Source: Candidatus Fermentithermobacillaceae bacterium UBA3951
GTDB lineage: Bacteria > Bacillota > Sulfobacillia > Fermentithermobacillales > Fermentithermobacillaceae
Assembly (NCBI GenBank): GCA_002385465.1
Contig: DGDN01000011.1
Span: 17,266-30,959 of the forward strand
Length of the DNA: 13,694 nucleotides
Direction of reading: 5' to 3'
Part shown: positions 1-7,210 of the stretch, piece after piece
How the letters are laid out: every line of letters starts with the position of its first letter
Numbering within the stretch: position 1 is the stretch's first letter
Program-made: the position numbers and the translations under genes
The notes under the pieces: generated by a model
Seen by the model: the letters and a program-made list of their open reading frames with translations, nothing else
Databases searched by the model: none
Told to the model about the DNA's origin: nothing

Positions 1-80
1 TCGCAGCATGTGTAAACTCGGCCCTGAAAGAAGCAGGAGTCGAAATAACAGGCATAAGAGAAGTGGTCGGGATAGGTTGA
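1..80 (+). CDS. C-terminal end of an upstream gene, possibly pxpA (partial)
   Basis: The frame beginning at base 3 is open from the window edge and ends at TGA 78-80. It gives about 25 residues that include SALKEAGVEI and finish with REVVGIG. The segment looks like real coding sequence because it uses ordinary codons and ends 56 bases before the well-marked start of the next gene. An ALxEAGVEI-like tail near the end is typical of LamB/YcsF (PxpA) 5-oxoprolinase subunit A proteins, and pxpA usually neighbours pxpB and pxpC. The PxpA identity is therefore an inference from context plus weak similarity. The fragment is too short to exclude another family. Confidence 0.5.
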   Translation, partial: AACVNSALKEAGVEITGIREVVGIG

Positions 81-136
81 TTTCTCCGAGAAGCCGGTCA
101 ATTGGCGGGACGGAGGTCCAACTGGAGGTATACGAG

Positions 137-1876
137 GTGGAAGGCCCTGTTCTGATGAGCCCCCTGGGTGACAAAGCGCTCCTCGTCACTCTTTCTCACG
201 AGATCTCGGAAGAGGTAAACGAAATCGTCCTACAGGCCTGCCACAAAATCGAAGCGGCAGGCATCCCGGGGGTCGAAGAAGCCCAACCGGCCTATTCGTC
301 GTTCTGCGTACACTTCGACCCGTCCAGGGTAAACGGAGCCTGGCTGGGCGCTTACGCGAAAGGCATCCTGAAGAGACTCGCGGAGTCCGGGAGCACGGGA
401 GACGACGGCCTCTCAAGCAACCGCGCTCATGGGGGACGCACAAACGGGTTCAAGGGACGGGAGATCCGGGTCCCGGTGAAGTACGGAGGCGATGATGGCC
501 CTGACCTCCCGTGGGCTTCCGAGTATCTCGGGATGCACCCCGGGGAAATAGTCCGCCGCCACGCAAGGCCCGCCTACAGAGTGTATATGATAGGTTTCTC
601 ACCCGGCTTTCCTTATCTGGGAGGCCTCGATCCGGAGCTCGCAATGCCGAGGACCCCGGCTCCCAGGGCGTCCGTTCCGCCGGGTTCCGTAGGCATCGCC
701 GGCCGCCAGACAGGCATCTACCCTTGGGAGAGTCCGGGGGGCTGGCGGATCATTGGCCGGACCCCGCTCAAGCTCTTTGACCCCGCCCGGGAAAATCCGT
801 CTCTCCTCCATCCGGGAGACACGGTGCGTTTTGTGCCGGTGGAGGAGCCCGAGCTGCTCGAGGCGTGGGACGGTCTCTCTCCGGAGGACAAGCAGCTGCC
901 GCCGGCAGGGTCAATGCAGCCGGGAGGACTTCCCGGTGAGGGCGGCCTCCTTGTTTCCGTACCTGCCTTCGAGGTTGAACGTCCCGGCCTTTTCTCCATC
1001 ATTGTGGACGACGGCAGAAGAGGTTATCGAAAGCTGGGAGTGCCCCTCTCCGGGGCAGCCGACGTGAGTTCGTATGCCCTGGCAAACCTTCTATGCGGAA
1101 ACAAGCCTAAGGCGCCTGCCCTGGAGATGACGCTCTGGGGAGCAAGGCTGAAGGCCCTTATAGACGTGGTTGTAGCCGTAACCGGCGCCCCTTGCCCGGT
1201 AAACGTTGACGGCAGACCTTTTTCCATGAACGAGCCTGTGAGGATAAGTGCCGGTTCGGTTGTTGAAATAGGTTCGCCTCCCAAAGGATGCAGGATGTAC
1301 TTGGCCGTGTCGGGCGGGTTCAGCGTGCCTCCGGTCCTCGGCTCGGCGTCCACATACACCCGCGGTTCTTTCGGAGGTTTCCTGGGACGGCCCCTCCGCC
1401 CTGGTGACGTGTTGGACATAGGGCCGGGAGCCTGGCACCGGGGCGATGAGAGAATCTCCAGTCACGTGCCGCGCAACTTGGCAGGCTGGCCCGAAAGGTT
1501 AAGTCGCTCCTTGGGAGAGGAATTCCTCTCGTTGAGGATCATCGCGGGGCCCGAATCCTCAACTGAGAGAAGCCGCGTTGCACTGGACTCCCTCTGTGGC
1601 CGCGCTTTCACCGTGAGAAATGACTCGGACCGCATGGGCATCCGCCTGGAAGGAAAGCTGCCGGAAGAAAACGTTGAGGGTGGAGACATCTTGTCCTCGC
1701 CGGTCGTACCAGGGGTCCTGCAGCTTCCGTCTGATGGGTCTCCGGTCCTTCTCCTCCACGACGCCCAGACCAGCGGCGGATACAGGCGAATAGCAGTAGT
1801 GGTGGACGAAGATCTTCCCCTTGCGGCGCAGCTCAGGCCCGGTTCCCGTGTCCGGTTCACTTGCGTTGCCCCTTGA
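137..1876 (+). CDS. pxpBC: Fused 5-oxoprolinase subunits B and C (PxpB-PxpC; KipI-KipA type)
   Basis: This is a cytoplasmic protein predicted to act with PxpA in the ATP-dependent opening of 5-oxoproline to glutamate. Residues 1 to about 270 are the PxpB/KipI domain, with GFSPGFPYLGG near 153-163 and a GRQTGIYPWESPGGW block near 189-203. From about 275 to 579 is the PxpC/KipA domain, with GYRKLGVPLSGAAD near 296-309, YLAVSGG near 388 and HDAQTSGGYRRIA near 541. I start at GTG 137 because GGAGG at 124-128 lies 8 bases upstream and the family N-terminus (here LMSPLGDKALLV) follows directly. The frame is open back to base 8, but that extra arginine/serine-rich stretch has no family likeness. PxpB and PxpC are separate proteins in E. 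coli. Single-chain versions are known and are often annotated as the 5-oxoprolinase/urea amidolyase family, so a related amide hydrolase role cannot be excluded. Confidence 0.9.
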   Translation: MEGPVLMSPLGDKALLVTLSHEISEEVNEIVLQACHKIEAAGIPGVEEAQPAYSSFCVHFDPSRVNGAWLGAYAKGILKRLAESGSTGDDGLSSNRAHGGRTNGFKGREIRVPVKYGGDDGPDLPWASEYLGMHPGEIVRRHARPAYRVYMIGFSPGFPYLGGLDPELAMPRTPAPRASVPPGSVGIAGRQTGIYPWESPGGWRIIGRTPLKLFDPARENPSLLHPGDTVRFVPVEEPELLEAWDGLSPEDKQLPPAGSMQPGGLPGEGGLLVSVPAFEVERPGLFSIIVDDGRRGYRKLGVPLSGAADVSSYALANLLCGNKPKAPALEMTLWGARLKALIDVVVAVTGAPCPVNVDGRPFSMNEPVRISAGSVVEIGSPPKGCRMYLAVSGGFSVPPVLGSASTYTRGSFGGFLGRPLRPGDVLDIGPGAWHRGDERISSHVPRNLAGWPERLSRSLGEEFLSLRIIAGPESSTERSRVALDSLCGRAFTVRNDSDRMGIRLEGKLPEENVEGGDILSSPVVPGVLQLPSDGSPVLLLHDAQTSGGYRRIAVVVDEDLPLAAQLRPGSRVRFTCVAP

Positions 1877-1934
1877 TTCTTTCCGGATGTCGCGGAAAAG
1901 GTGTGTGCGCGATGCTACTTCTGAAGAGGGCGGG

Positions 1935-2717
1935 CTAAGCTTTCCTCGCAGAAGGCGGCGTCACGAAAGGCGTCCCGAGCACAGGGTGGGAAGCCACTTG
2001 GACTTCCACTCCGTAGATATCTCCGATAACCTCCGAGGTTACCTCGCCGGGCGCTACATCGTAACGAAGCCTACCGTCTTTCAAGAAAAGTAGTCGGCTT
2101 GCGGAGCGTAAAGCCAGGTTCAAGTCGTGAACCACCGTTATTACGGTCTTACCGTGTTCTGCAAGATCCCTGATCATCTCAACCACATGGACTTCGTATG
2201 CCATATCAAGGTGGGTCGTGGGCTCGTCCAAGAGTAGGACCAAAGGGTCCTGGTACACGGCCCGGGCAAGATAAACCCTCTGGCGCTCTCCCGATGAGAG
2301 AGATGTTATGGGGCGGTCACGGAGACCGGTAAGTTGAAGGGCCTCCAGAGCGGCCTGAAGAGTCGCTTGAAGGGCGACCCGCGACCGGGGCGCTTCTACG
2401 GCAACCTTCCCCATCTCGACCGTTTCTTCCACTGTAAAAGCAAAGGCCGGATCCGGTTCGTCGCCGGAATAGGTCACCAAGCGGCTGCGCTCAGAAGGGT
2501 GAAGGGATACGGGATCCACCCCGCCTACTCTCACAGTACCGCTTGCCGGCCTCAAGTAACCCGAGATCACTTTGAGCAACGTGCTCTTTCCGGCGCCGTT
2601 CGGCCCGACCACGGCCGCCACTTGGCCGGGTTCCACCTGAAACGAGATACCCTTCAAGATCTCGCGCCCGCCACGCTTGAATCTCAAGTCCTGAACGGTT
2701 ACCCTTCCTCCGTTCAC
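1935..2717 (-). CDS. btuD: ABC transporter ATPase of a cobalamin/iron-siderophore type importer (BtuD/FecE-like)
   Basis: This is the cytoplasmic ATP-hydrolysing subunit of the importer encoded with the two genes upstream of it. In 260 residues it shows Walker A GPNGAGKST at 38-46, the signature LSSGERQR at 140-147, Walker B LLLDEP at 161-166, the D-loop at about 170 and the H-loop His197. The Q-loop is unusual: where the family has VPQ, this protein reads Y-S-G-D at 83-86 before EPDPAFAFTVEE, so the glutamine is replaced by aspartate. The start is GTG 2717, which overlaps the permease stop in the string GTGA and has AGGAGG 8 bases upstream. The open frame extends about 93 codons further, but that part is an out-of-frame reading of the permease. 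The riboswitch upstream of the operon points to a corrinoid as substrate. Protein similarity alone would also allow heme or siderophores. Confidence 0.9.
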   Translation of the reverse strand: MNGGRVTVQDLRFKRGGREILKGISFQVEPGQVAAVVGPNGAGKSTLLKVISGYLRPASGTVRVGGVDPVSLHPSERSRLVTYSGDEPDPAFAFTVEETVEMGKVAVEAPRSRVALQATLQAALEALQLTGLRDRPITSLSSGERQRVYLARAVYQDPLVLLLDEPTTHLDMAYEVHVVEMIRDLAEHGKTVITVVHDLNLALRSASRLLFLKDGRLRYDVAPGEVTSEVIGDIYGVEVQVASHPVLGTPFVTPPSARKA

Positions 2718-3757
2718 TCTCGCCGCCTCCTCGAATGCGCAAGCAGGTAGAGAAAGAATGGGGCGCCGGAGAGGGCGGTAATCACGCCCACCGGCATCTC
2801 TCTGGGCGGCGCGATTACCCTGGCTATCAGGTCTGCAAAGAGGAGCGCATTTCCGCCGAAAAGTCCCGACAGGGGCATGAGCCACCTGTGGTCGGGACCT
2901 GTCACAAGCCTTACGGCGTGGGGCACGATGAGCCCGATGAAACCGATGGGACCCGTGAAAGCGACTCCACCCGCCACTACAAGGGAGCTGGTCCATAGGA
3001 GAGTCCGCTTCACCGGCTCAACCCGGACTCCCATGTGAAAAGCCGGTTCTTCCCCAAATGAGAGGGCATTTAGGGCCTTCGCATGTCTTAGGAGCACGAA
3101 GAGCCCCGGGACGGTATAGACCAAGGAAACCCCGACGCTCATCCACGACGCTCGCGACAGGGCGCCCATGGTCCAAAAGACGATCTCGTCCACGCGCTCG
3201 CGTGCAATGACCATGATGAACGCGATGAGCGAGGAAATAAGACTTGAGACCGCGATACCTGCGAGCAGCAAGGTCCATGTATCGGTACGCTTACGGTAGG
3301 TTGAAAGGGCGTAGACGAGGGCGGCCGTACCGAGCGCGCCCAGGAAGGCGAGGGCAGGCAGGGACCAAACACCGAAGACCCCGCCCAGGCCAAGTGCAAT
3401 CCCCAGCACTGCACCCAAAGAAGCCCCGGATGAGACCCCCAAGACATAAGGGTCGGCCATTGGATTTCTGAATAGCCCCTGCATGACGGAACCGGCCACC
3501 GCAAGGCCGGCACCCTCGATAAACGCGAGGAGCACTCGGGGAAACCGTAAAGTCCACACGATCGCATCTGCCAGAGTCTCCATTCCGTCTGCGGAAAGCG
3601 CTCCTGCCCCGGACGGCCCCTTCGCGAGGGCCTTAATCACGTACCTGAGCGGCAAGGATACTGAACCAAGAGAAAGGCCCAAGGCGAGCCCGACGAGCAA
3701 AAAAAGGAGGCCTGCGGCAACAAGCTTCTCGTTTCTCACGGTGCGATGAGTCGCCAT
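2714..3757 (-). CDS. btuC: ABC transporter permease, FecCD/BtuC family
   Basis: This is the integral membrane subunit, expected to form a homodimeric channel docking onto the ATPase. It has 347 residues, the usual length of the family, and many hydrophobic segments beginning at about residue 12. Family hallmarks are LRFPR near 70-74, QGLFRNPMADPYVLG near 93-107, SSGASLG near 109-115 and, in the C-terminal third, GPIGFIGLIVPHAVRL followed by a segment ending APPREMPVGV. The start is ATG 3757, with AGGAGGTG 7 bases upstream. A TTG at 3775 in the same frame sits on top of that ribosome site and is unlikely to be used. The stop overlaps the ATPase start, which indicates translational coupling. 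The binding-protein gene ends 33 bases upstream, so the three genes form one operon. Confidence 0.92.
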   Translation of the reverse strand: MATHRTVRNEKLVAAGLLFLLVGLALGLSLGSVSLPLRYVIKALAKGPSGAGALSADGMETLADAIVWTLRFPRVLLAFIEGAGLAVAGSVMQGLFRNPMADPYVLGVSSGASLGAVLGIALGLGGVFGVWSLPALAFLGALGTAALVYALSTYRKRTDTWTLLLAGIAVSSLISSLIAFIMVIARERVDEIVFWTMGALSRASWMSVGVSLVYTVPGLFVLLRHAKALNALSFGEEPAFHMGVRVEPVKRTLLWTSSLVVAGGVAFTGPIGFIGLIVPHAVRLVTGPDHRWLMPLSGLFGGNALLFADLIARVIAPPREMPVGVITALSGAPFFLYLLAHSRRRRE

Positions 3758-3790
3758 AGGCCTCCACCTCCTCAAAGAATGGCTTCTCCG

Positions 3791-4714
3791 TTACTCGCCT
3801 CTAAGCCACGCGGCGATCTCTTTGATGCCCTCTATAACCGCCGGGCCGGGGCGAGATATGAGGTCCGGGTTTGGGAAAAACACTTTTCCTTCCTTGACCG
3901 CCCGGAGCGAAGACCACCCGGGCCTTGCCGCAAGCGCTTCCGCCATCTCTTCGGGTATGGCCACCAGGATGATGTCAGGGTCTTTCGCCAGGAGGTCTTC
4001 CATGCTGAGCTGCAGGTACTGCTCCTTCACCTCACCTGCAACGTTGATACCGCCTGCGGCGGTTATGACGTCGTCGACGAAGGACCCCCCGCCGGAAGTC
4101 CAGAGCTCGCTGTCAAAGGTGATGAACACCTTGGGTTTCTCCTGTCCTTCGGGGAAAGCGGCCCTTACGGCGTCCAGCTCGCGGCTCAGGGCCGCTACCA
4201 GCTCGTCGCCCTTTTTCTCCACCCCCAAGACTTCTGAGAGGGCCTTTATGTCTTCAAGGACTTCGGCCACGGTGGACGGGCCGGAAACCCATGCTGGGAT
4301 ACCCAAACGGGCGAGGTCTTTCTCTACCTGGGTCTCGTAATCACGGGAACCGGCCACGAGGACCAGATCGGGCTTGAGAGATACCAGTTTCTCCGTGTTT
4401 AGCGTAAAGGCGTCGCCGACTTTCTCTATGTCGAGAGCCTCTTCGGGCCTATTGCAGAACGTCGAGACTCCCACCAGGCGGTCACCCGCTCCCAGGGAAA
4501 ACACCGCCTCGGTGAGCGCCGGAGAGAGAGACACGATCCTTTTCGGCGTTCCTTCCAGGGAAACGGTCCTTCCAAGGCCGTCTGTGTAGGTCTTAGGGCG
4601 TCGGGCGCAACCCGCTATGAAAGCGAGACTTATCGCCAGCAGCAGAGAAAAGACCAAGGGCAAAGCCAGAGACTTGCGGAACACCCCTCTTGGGGCTTTG
4701 GTGATTTTCGTCAC
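3791..4714 (-). CDS. btuF: Cobalamin-type ABC transporter substrate-binding lipoprotein (BtuF-like)
   Basis: This is an extracellular substrate-binding protein tethered to the membrane as a lipoprotein. It delivers the ligand to the permease encoded next. Residues 1-36 form a lipoprotein signal: a basic start (KAPRGVFRK), a hydrophobic core and a lipobox IAGC with Cys36. The mature part has the BtuF/FepB pattern, with RIVSLSPALTEAVFSLGAGDRLVG near 59-82, STFCNRPEEA, and LKPDLVL near 113-119. Length is 307 residues. The start is GTG 4714, with AGGAGG about 10 bases upstream. It is the first gene of its operon and follows an adenosylcobalamin riboswitch and terminator, so expression should fall when cobalamin is plentiful. 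The cobalamin assignment rests on the riboswitch plus family membership. Confidence 0.9.
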   Translation of the reverse strand: MTKITKAPRGVFRKSLALPLVFSLLLAISLAFIAGCARRPKTYTDGLGRTVSLEGTPKRIVSLSPALTEAVFSLGAGDRLVGVSTFCNRPEEALDIEKVGDAFTLNTEKLVSLKPDLVLVAGSRDYETQVEKDLARLGIPAWVSGPSTVAEVLEDIKALSEVLGVEKKGDELVAALSRELDAVRAAFPEGQEKPKVFITFDSELWTSGGGSFVDDVITAAGGINVAGEVKEQYLQLSMEDLLAKDPDIILVAIPEEMAEALAARPGWSSLRAVKEGKVFFPNPDLISRPGPAVIEGIKEIAAWLRGE

Positions 4715-4785
4715 GACTCGTGTGCCTCCTTATTCCTCTTGACAAGAACCGATGAGTGGGTCGCCCAATACCTCATCCTTTACGG

Positions 4786-4809
4786 AAAACCCCGGCCGCG
4801 GGCCGGGGG
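4786..4809 (-). terminator. Intrinsic terminator in the B12-operon leader, with a competing antiterminator
   Basis: On the minus strand an 8-base-pair GC stem (CCCCGGCC paired with GGCCGGGG, + strand 4790-4797 and 4801-4808) with a three-base loop is followed at once by TTTT. It lies between the cobalamin riboswitch and the btuF-like start, so it can stop the transcript before the genes. Just upstream a run of G (4834-4839) can pair with the C run (4805-4809) of the terminator's first arm, and a small ACGC/GCGT hairpin (4829-4832 with 4819-4822) lies inside that alternative fold. The two structures exclude each other, as expected of a riboswitch expression platform. The pairing is visible in the sequence; the switching is inferred. 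Confidence 0.85.
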
Positions 4810-4865
4810 TATACTCGTACGCACTGAAGCGTTCCCCCCTTTCGCTCGAAGGCTAGGTAACGGAA

Positions 4866-5036
4866 CGTTCAGGCAGGTCTCCTGGCTACCGGATCTTGGC
4901 CTCCCGCGCCTTCCCAAAACTTCGTTTCAGTGGCTTAGGCGGTCGGCTCCCCGGTTACAGTGGCGGCGCCGCGCCGGACTCGCGCACCTTCGCGCATCAC
5001 CGGACTTCCCTATTCTCCCTTGCGGGCACCTGAACG
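4866..5036 (-). promoter_or_regulatory. Adenosylcobalamin riboswitch
   Basis: Read on the minus strand this leader has the conserved parts of the cobalamin riboswitch. The closing P1 stem pairs CGTTCAGG (5029-5036) with CCTGAACG (4866-4873). Inside it lie GGTGCC and GGGAA...GGGAA-like blocks followed by CCGGTG, then GCCACTG near 4957, a second GCCACTG near 4929-4935, a GGGAAGG block near 4910, and the B12 box AGCCAGGAGACCTGCC at 4872-4887. It controls the btuFCD-type operon through the terminator downstream. In this family ligand binding usually represses. An antisense open frame of about 107 codons crosses this element on the plus strand and is not taken as a gene. Confidence 0.96.
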
Positions 5037-5120
5037 CCTGCGAATATTCAACTCTTTTCTAGGTTAGGGTGACCCCCCTCTTGGAATACTCACCTCAAGG
5101 ACCATGAGGAGGACCACAAG

Positions 5121-5378
5121 ATGCACTTTGAGCGCAACAAAGATCTCGCTTGGGTTATTACTTTCACGGCTTTCCTGGTTTTCCTGCTTTCGGCCATAGC
5201 CTGTTCCGCATTTCAGGGCTTGCCCTCGAGCAGGCCCCAGGCAGTCGCCCTGGCAAACGCGCACCTAAACAGGGCCTTCCTTGCAGCGCTCTCTTCATTT
5301 CTCAAGTATACGTCTCTTGCCGTCATAGTCTACGGCATAGTGGCCATCATCACATGGCCGCCGGGGCCTACGAGCTAA
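5121..5378 (+). CDS. Small membrane protein of unknown function
   Basis: An 85-residue protein with two predicted membrane helices: one at about 10-31 (WVITFTAFLVFLLSAIACSAF) and one at about 63-80 (the VIVYGIVAI region). A short polar loop rich in Ser, Pro, Gln and Arg lies between them. GAGGAGG ends 8 bases before ATG 5121, a strong ribosome site that supports a real gene. No family motif was recognised. It is transcribed away from the riboswitch-controlled operon and toward the nicotinate phosphoribosyltransferase gene. Its TAA stop (5376-5378) interlocks with the opposite TAG stop (5375-5377), leaving no room for a conventional terminator. It could be a small holin-like or regulatory membrane peptide, but nothing in the sequence shows a function. 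Confidence 0.7.
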   Translation: MHFERNKDLAWVITFTAFLVFLLSAIACSAFQGLPSSRPQAVALANAHLNRAFLAALSSFLKYTSLAVIVYGIVAIITWPPGPTS

Positions 5379-6424
5379 ACGAGACGCTTTAGCTTCGGGT
5401 TTTCGGTTATCCCGGGTATACGCCCCCGTTTCGCGACGGGACGGCCCTCTATGGCTTTAATATCCATAGTCATGTCGATGGGCCCGGCCGACGAAATATA
5501 GTGCCCGACTCCGAACGCGTCGGCACCGGCCTCCCTGAGTTTCCGCATCCTCTCAGGGTTGAGGCCCCCCGAGACGAAGATCTTCACATGGCTAAACCCT
5601 GCAAGGTCCAGCCTGGCGCGGACCTCGCGCACCAACCCGGCCGTAACTCCTCCCCGCTCCGCAGGGGTATCGAGTCTTACCGCGCCCATATCCTTACCGA
5701 GGGCTTCGGCTACCCTAAGGGCTTCTTCGGCCTCATCGTGGAATGTATCCACCAAGATGGTGCGCGGCGCGTCAGGCGGCATGTGGGTGTTGTAGGCCAG
5801 CGCCGTCTTGACGGTATCGCCCAGAATCAGCACCAGAGCATGGGGGATTGTGCCCACCGGCTCGAGCCCCATGAGCTTGGCTCCGAGGATGCAGGCTGCA
5901 CCGTCGGCCCCACCTATGACTGCCGCGCGCTCCATCACGGGAGCTACGGCGGGGTGGATATGCCTTGCTCCGAAGCAGTAGAAAGGAGCGTCGGGAACAG
6001 CGTCTCTGCACTCGCGGGCGGCAGTGGCCCAGCCCGATGAACTGGCCAATATGCCGAGGAGAGCCGTTTCGTAAGGGCCGAAGGCGGAATAGGGGCCCGT
6101 AATCCTCATGACCGTGTCTCTCTCGGAAAACGCCTCTCCTTCTTCCAGTCCCCAGACCTCAAGGGGAAGCCCCTTTAGGAGTTCAAGGCATTCTACGGTC
6201 CCGGCGACTATTCCGGGACGACCCGAGAAGATCTCGACAGTCACAACGGTATCGCTCTTGCCCTCTTTTTCGAGGATCTCGTGCGTCCTCACGAAGTAGA
6301 CGTCGGCAGTCGCACCCTTACGTATCTCTTCATGAGTGGCCGAGAAAAGCCTGTTCCGGCTGGGGGTATATTCCCTTACGTCCTGGGAAGTCTTGAACAT
6401 CACATCGTCCTTCTCGGTTTCCAT
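5375..6424 (-). CDS. pncB: Nicotinate phosphoribosyltransferase
   Basis: This enzyme joins nicotinate to phosphoribosyl pyrophosphate with ATP use, giving nicotinate mononucleotide in the NAD salvage (Preiss-Handler) pathway in the cytoplasm. The 349 residues show the compact archaeal/clostridial form: an N-terminal RLFSATHEEIRKGATADVYF block near 25-44, FGARHIHP near 151-158, GGADGAACILGA near 171-182, GTIPHAL near 191-197 with the expected active-site His195, and a C-terminal FVSGGLNPE then GVGHYISSAGPIDMTMDIKAI that closes the phosphate site. The start ATG 6424 shares one base with the upstream stop (TGATG), indicating coupling. A second ATG eight codons later is possible. The related quinolinate phosphoribosyltransferase is a less likely alternative because the family blocks fit nicotinate enzymes better. 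Confidence 0.9.
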   Translation of the reverse strand: METEKDDVMFKTSQDVREYTPSRNRLFSATHEEIRKGATADVYFVRTHEILEKEGKSDTVVTVEIFSGRPGIVAGTVECLELLKGLPLEVWGLEEGEAFSERDTVMRITGPYSAFGPYETALLGILASSSGWATAARECRDAVPDAPFYCFGARHIHPAVAPVMERAAVIGGADGAACILGAKLMGLEPVGTIPHALVLILGDTVKTALAYNTHMPPDAPRTILVDTFHDEAEEALRVAEALGKDMGAVRLDTPAERGGVTAGLVREVRARLDLAGFSHVKIFVSGGLNPERMRKLREAGADAFGVGHYISSAGPIDMTMDIKAIEGRPVAKRGRIPGITENPKLKRLV

Positions 6425-7200
6425 CAATTGTCGTGCTCCCCTTCCCAACCCTTCCGTGCTTCTTCGTAAAGAGCCTCTACCTCGCCGGGGGATAGATACC
6501 GCCATGCGCCTCTCTTCAGGGAACCCAAGCGAAGGGGCCCAATCTTAAGACGCTTGAGCCGCTTTACTTCGTACCCAACTGAATGACATATGTGCTTAAC
6601 CAGGTGTTTCTGGCCTTCGTGCACACCTATTACAAGTTCCTGAACCCGGTCGCTCCCGTTCCGGAACCTGGCGTAATCCACCTGGACCCTCTTGCCTCCA
6701 ATGATTATACCTGAAAGAATCTCCCGAATCTTGCTTTCATCTCTCGGCCCGGCAACCCAGACGGCGTATTCCTTTATTACCCGGTACTTGGGATGAGTGA
6801 GCAGGTAGGTAAGATCGCCGTCGTTTGTGAGAAGTAGGAGCCCCTCCGCGTCGTAGTCCAGCCTCCCCACCGGAAATACCCTGGCCGGCACTCCTTCCAA
6901 GAGCGACAGCACTGTCTTCCTACCTCTTGGGTCAGCGCAAGTAGATAGGTAGCCGGGCGGTTTGTGGAGCATTATGTAAATGGGTTTCTGAGCCCCGCCG
7001 ACTTCCCGCCCGTCTACGAGCACGATGTCTTTGCCCGGGCGGATCTTCTGACCCAAAACGGCTACCCGGCCGTTTACGGTCACCCGCCCTTTCGCTATCA
7101 GCTCATCCACATGGCGCCTGGATGCCACTCCGGAGCGCGCCAAGAACCTTGAAAGCCGTTCTTCACCGGCTCCGTCTTGCTTTAGCTGACCCTCTTTCAC
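6424..7200 (-). CDS. rluB: Pseudouridine synthase of the RsuA/RluB/RluE/RluF family
   Basis: This enzyme isomerises one uridine of ribosomal RNA to pseudouridine. Residues about 14-62 are an S4 RNA-binding domain (RLSRFLARSGVASRR, then VTVNGRVAVLGQKI). The catalytic domain follows, with MLHKPPGYLSTCADPRGR near 77-94 and GRLDYDAEGLLLLTNDGDL near 112-130; Asp115 is the expected catalytic aspartate. At 258 residues it has the length of RluB. The start is GTG 7200 with GAGGG 6 bases upstream, 10 bases after the ridA stop. Its stop overlaps the nicotinate phosphoribosyltransferase start. In Bacillota, B-type members usually modify 23S rRNA near position 2605, but which uridine is the target cannot be read from the sequence. 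Confidence 0.9.
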   Translation of the reverse strand: MKEGQLKQDGAGEERLSRFLARSGVASRRHVDELIAKGRVTVNGRVAVLGQKIRPGKDIVLVDGREVGGAQKPIYIMLHKPPGYLSTCADPRGRKTVLSLLEGVPARVFPVGRLDYDAEGLLLLTNDGDLTYLLTHPKYRVIKEYAVWVAGPRDESKIREILSGIIIGGKRVQVDYARFRNGSDRVQELVIGVHEGQKHLVKHICHSVGYEVKRLKRLKIGPLRLGSLKRGAWRYLSPGEVEALYEEARKGWEGEHDN

Positions 7201-7210
7201 TCAGATCCCT

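Noticed and set aside
8..136. Start of the PxpBC gene at ATG 8
   Set aside because: The first 43 codons overlap the end of the preceding gene, read as Arg/Ser-rich low-likeness sequence, and lack a ribosome site. GTG 137 has GGAGG at 8 bases.
1879..1900. Weak inverted repeat CTTTCCG/CGGAAAAG between convergent genes
   Set aside because: The stem has a bulge and no T-tract follows on either strand, so I do not call it a terminator.
2718..2996. N-terminal extension of the ATPase frame by 93 codons
   Set aside because: It is an out-of-frame reading of the permease 3' end. The GTG at 2717 with AGGAGG upstream is a far better start and gives the normal family length.
4739..5062. Plus-strand open frame of 107 codons
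   Set aside because: It lies wholly across the terminator and cobalamin riboswitch read on the other strand, has no ribosome site and shows no family likeness.
5041..5110. Promoter for the riboswitch transcript
   Set aside because: Partial -10-like strings (TAGAAA, GAATAT) occur on the minus strand, but none has a convincing -35 partner at proper spacing.
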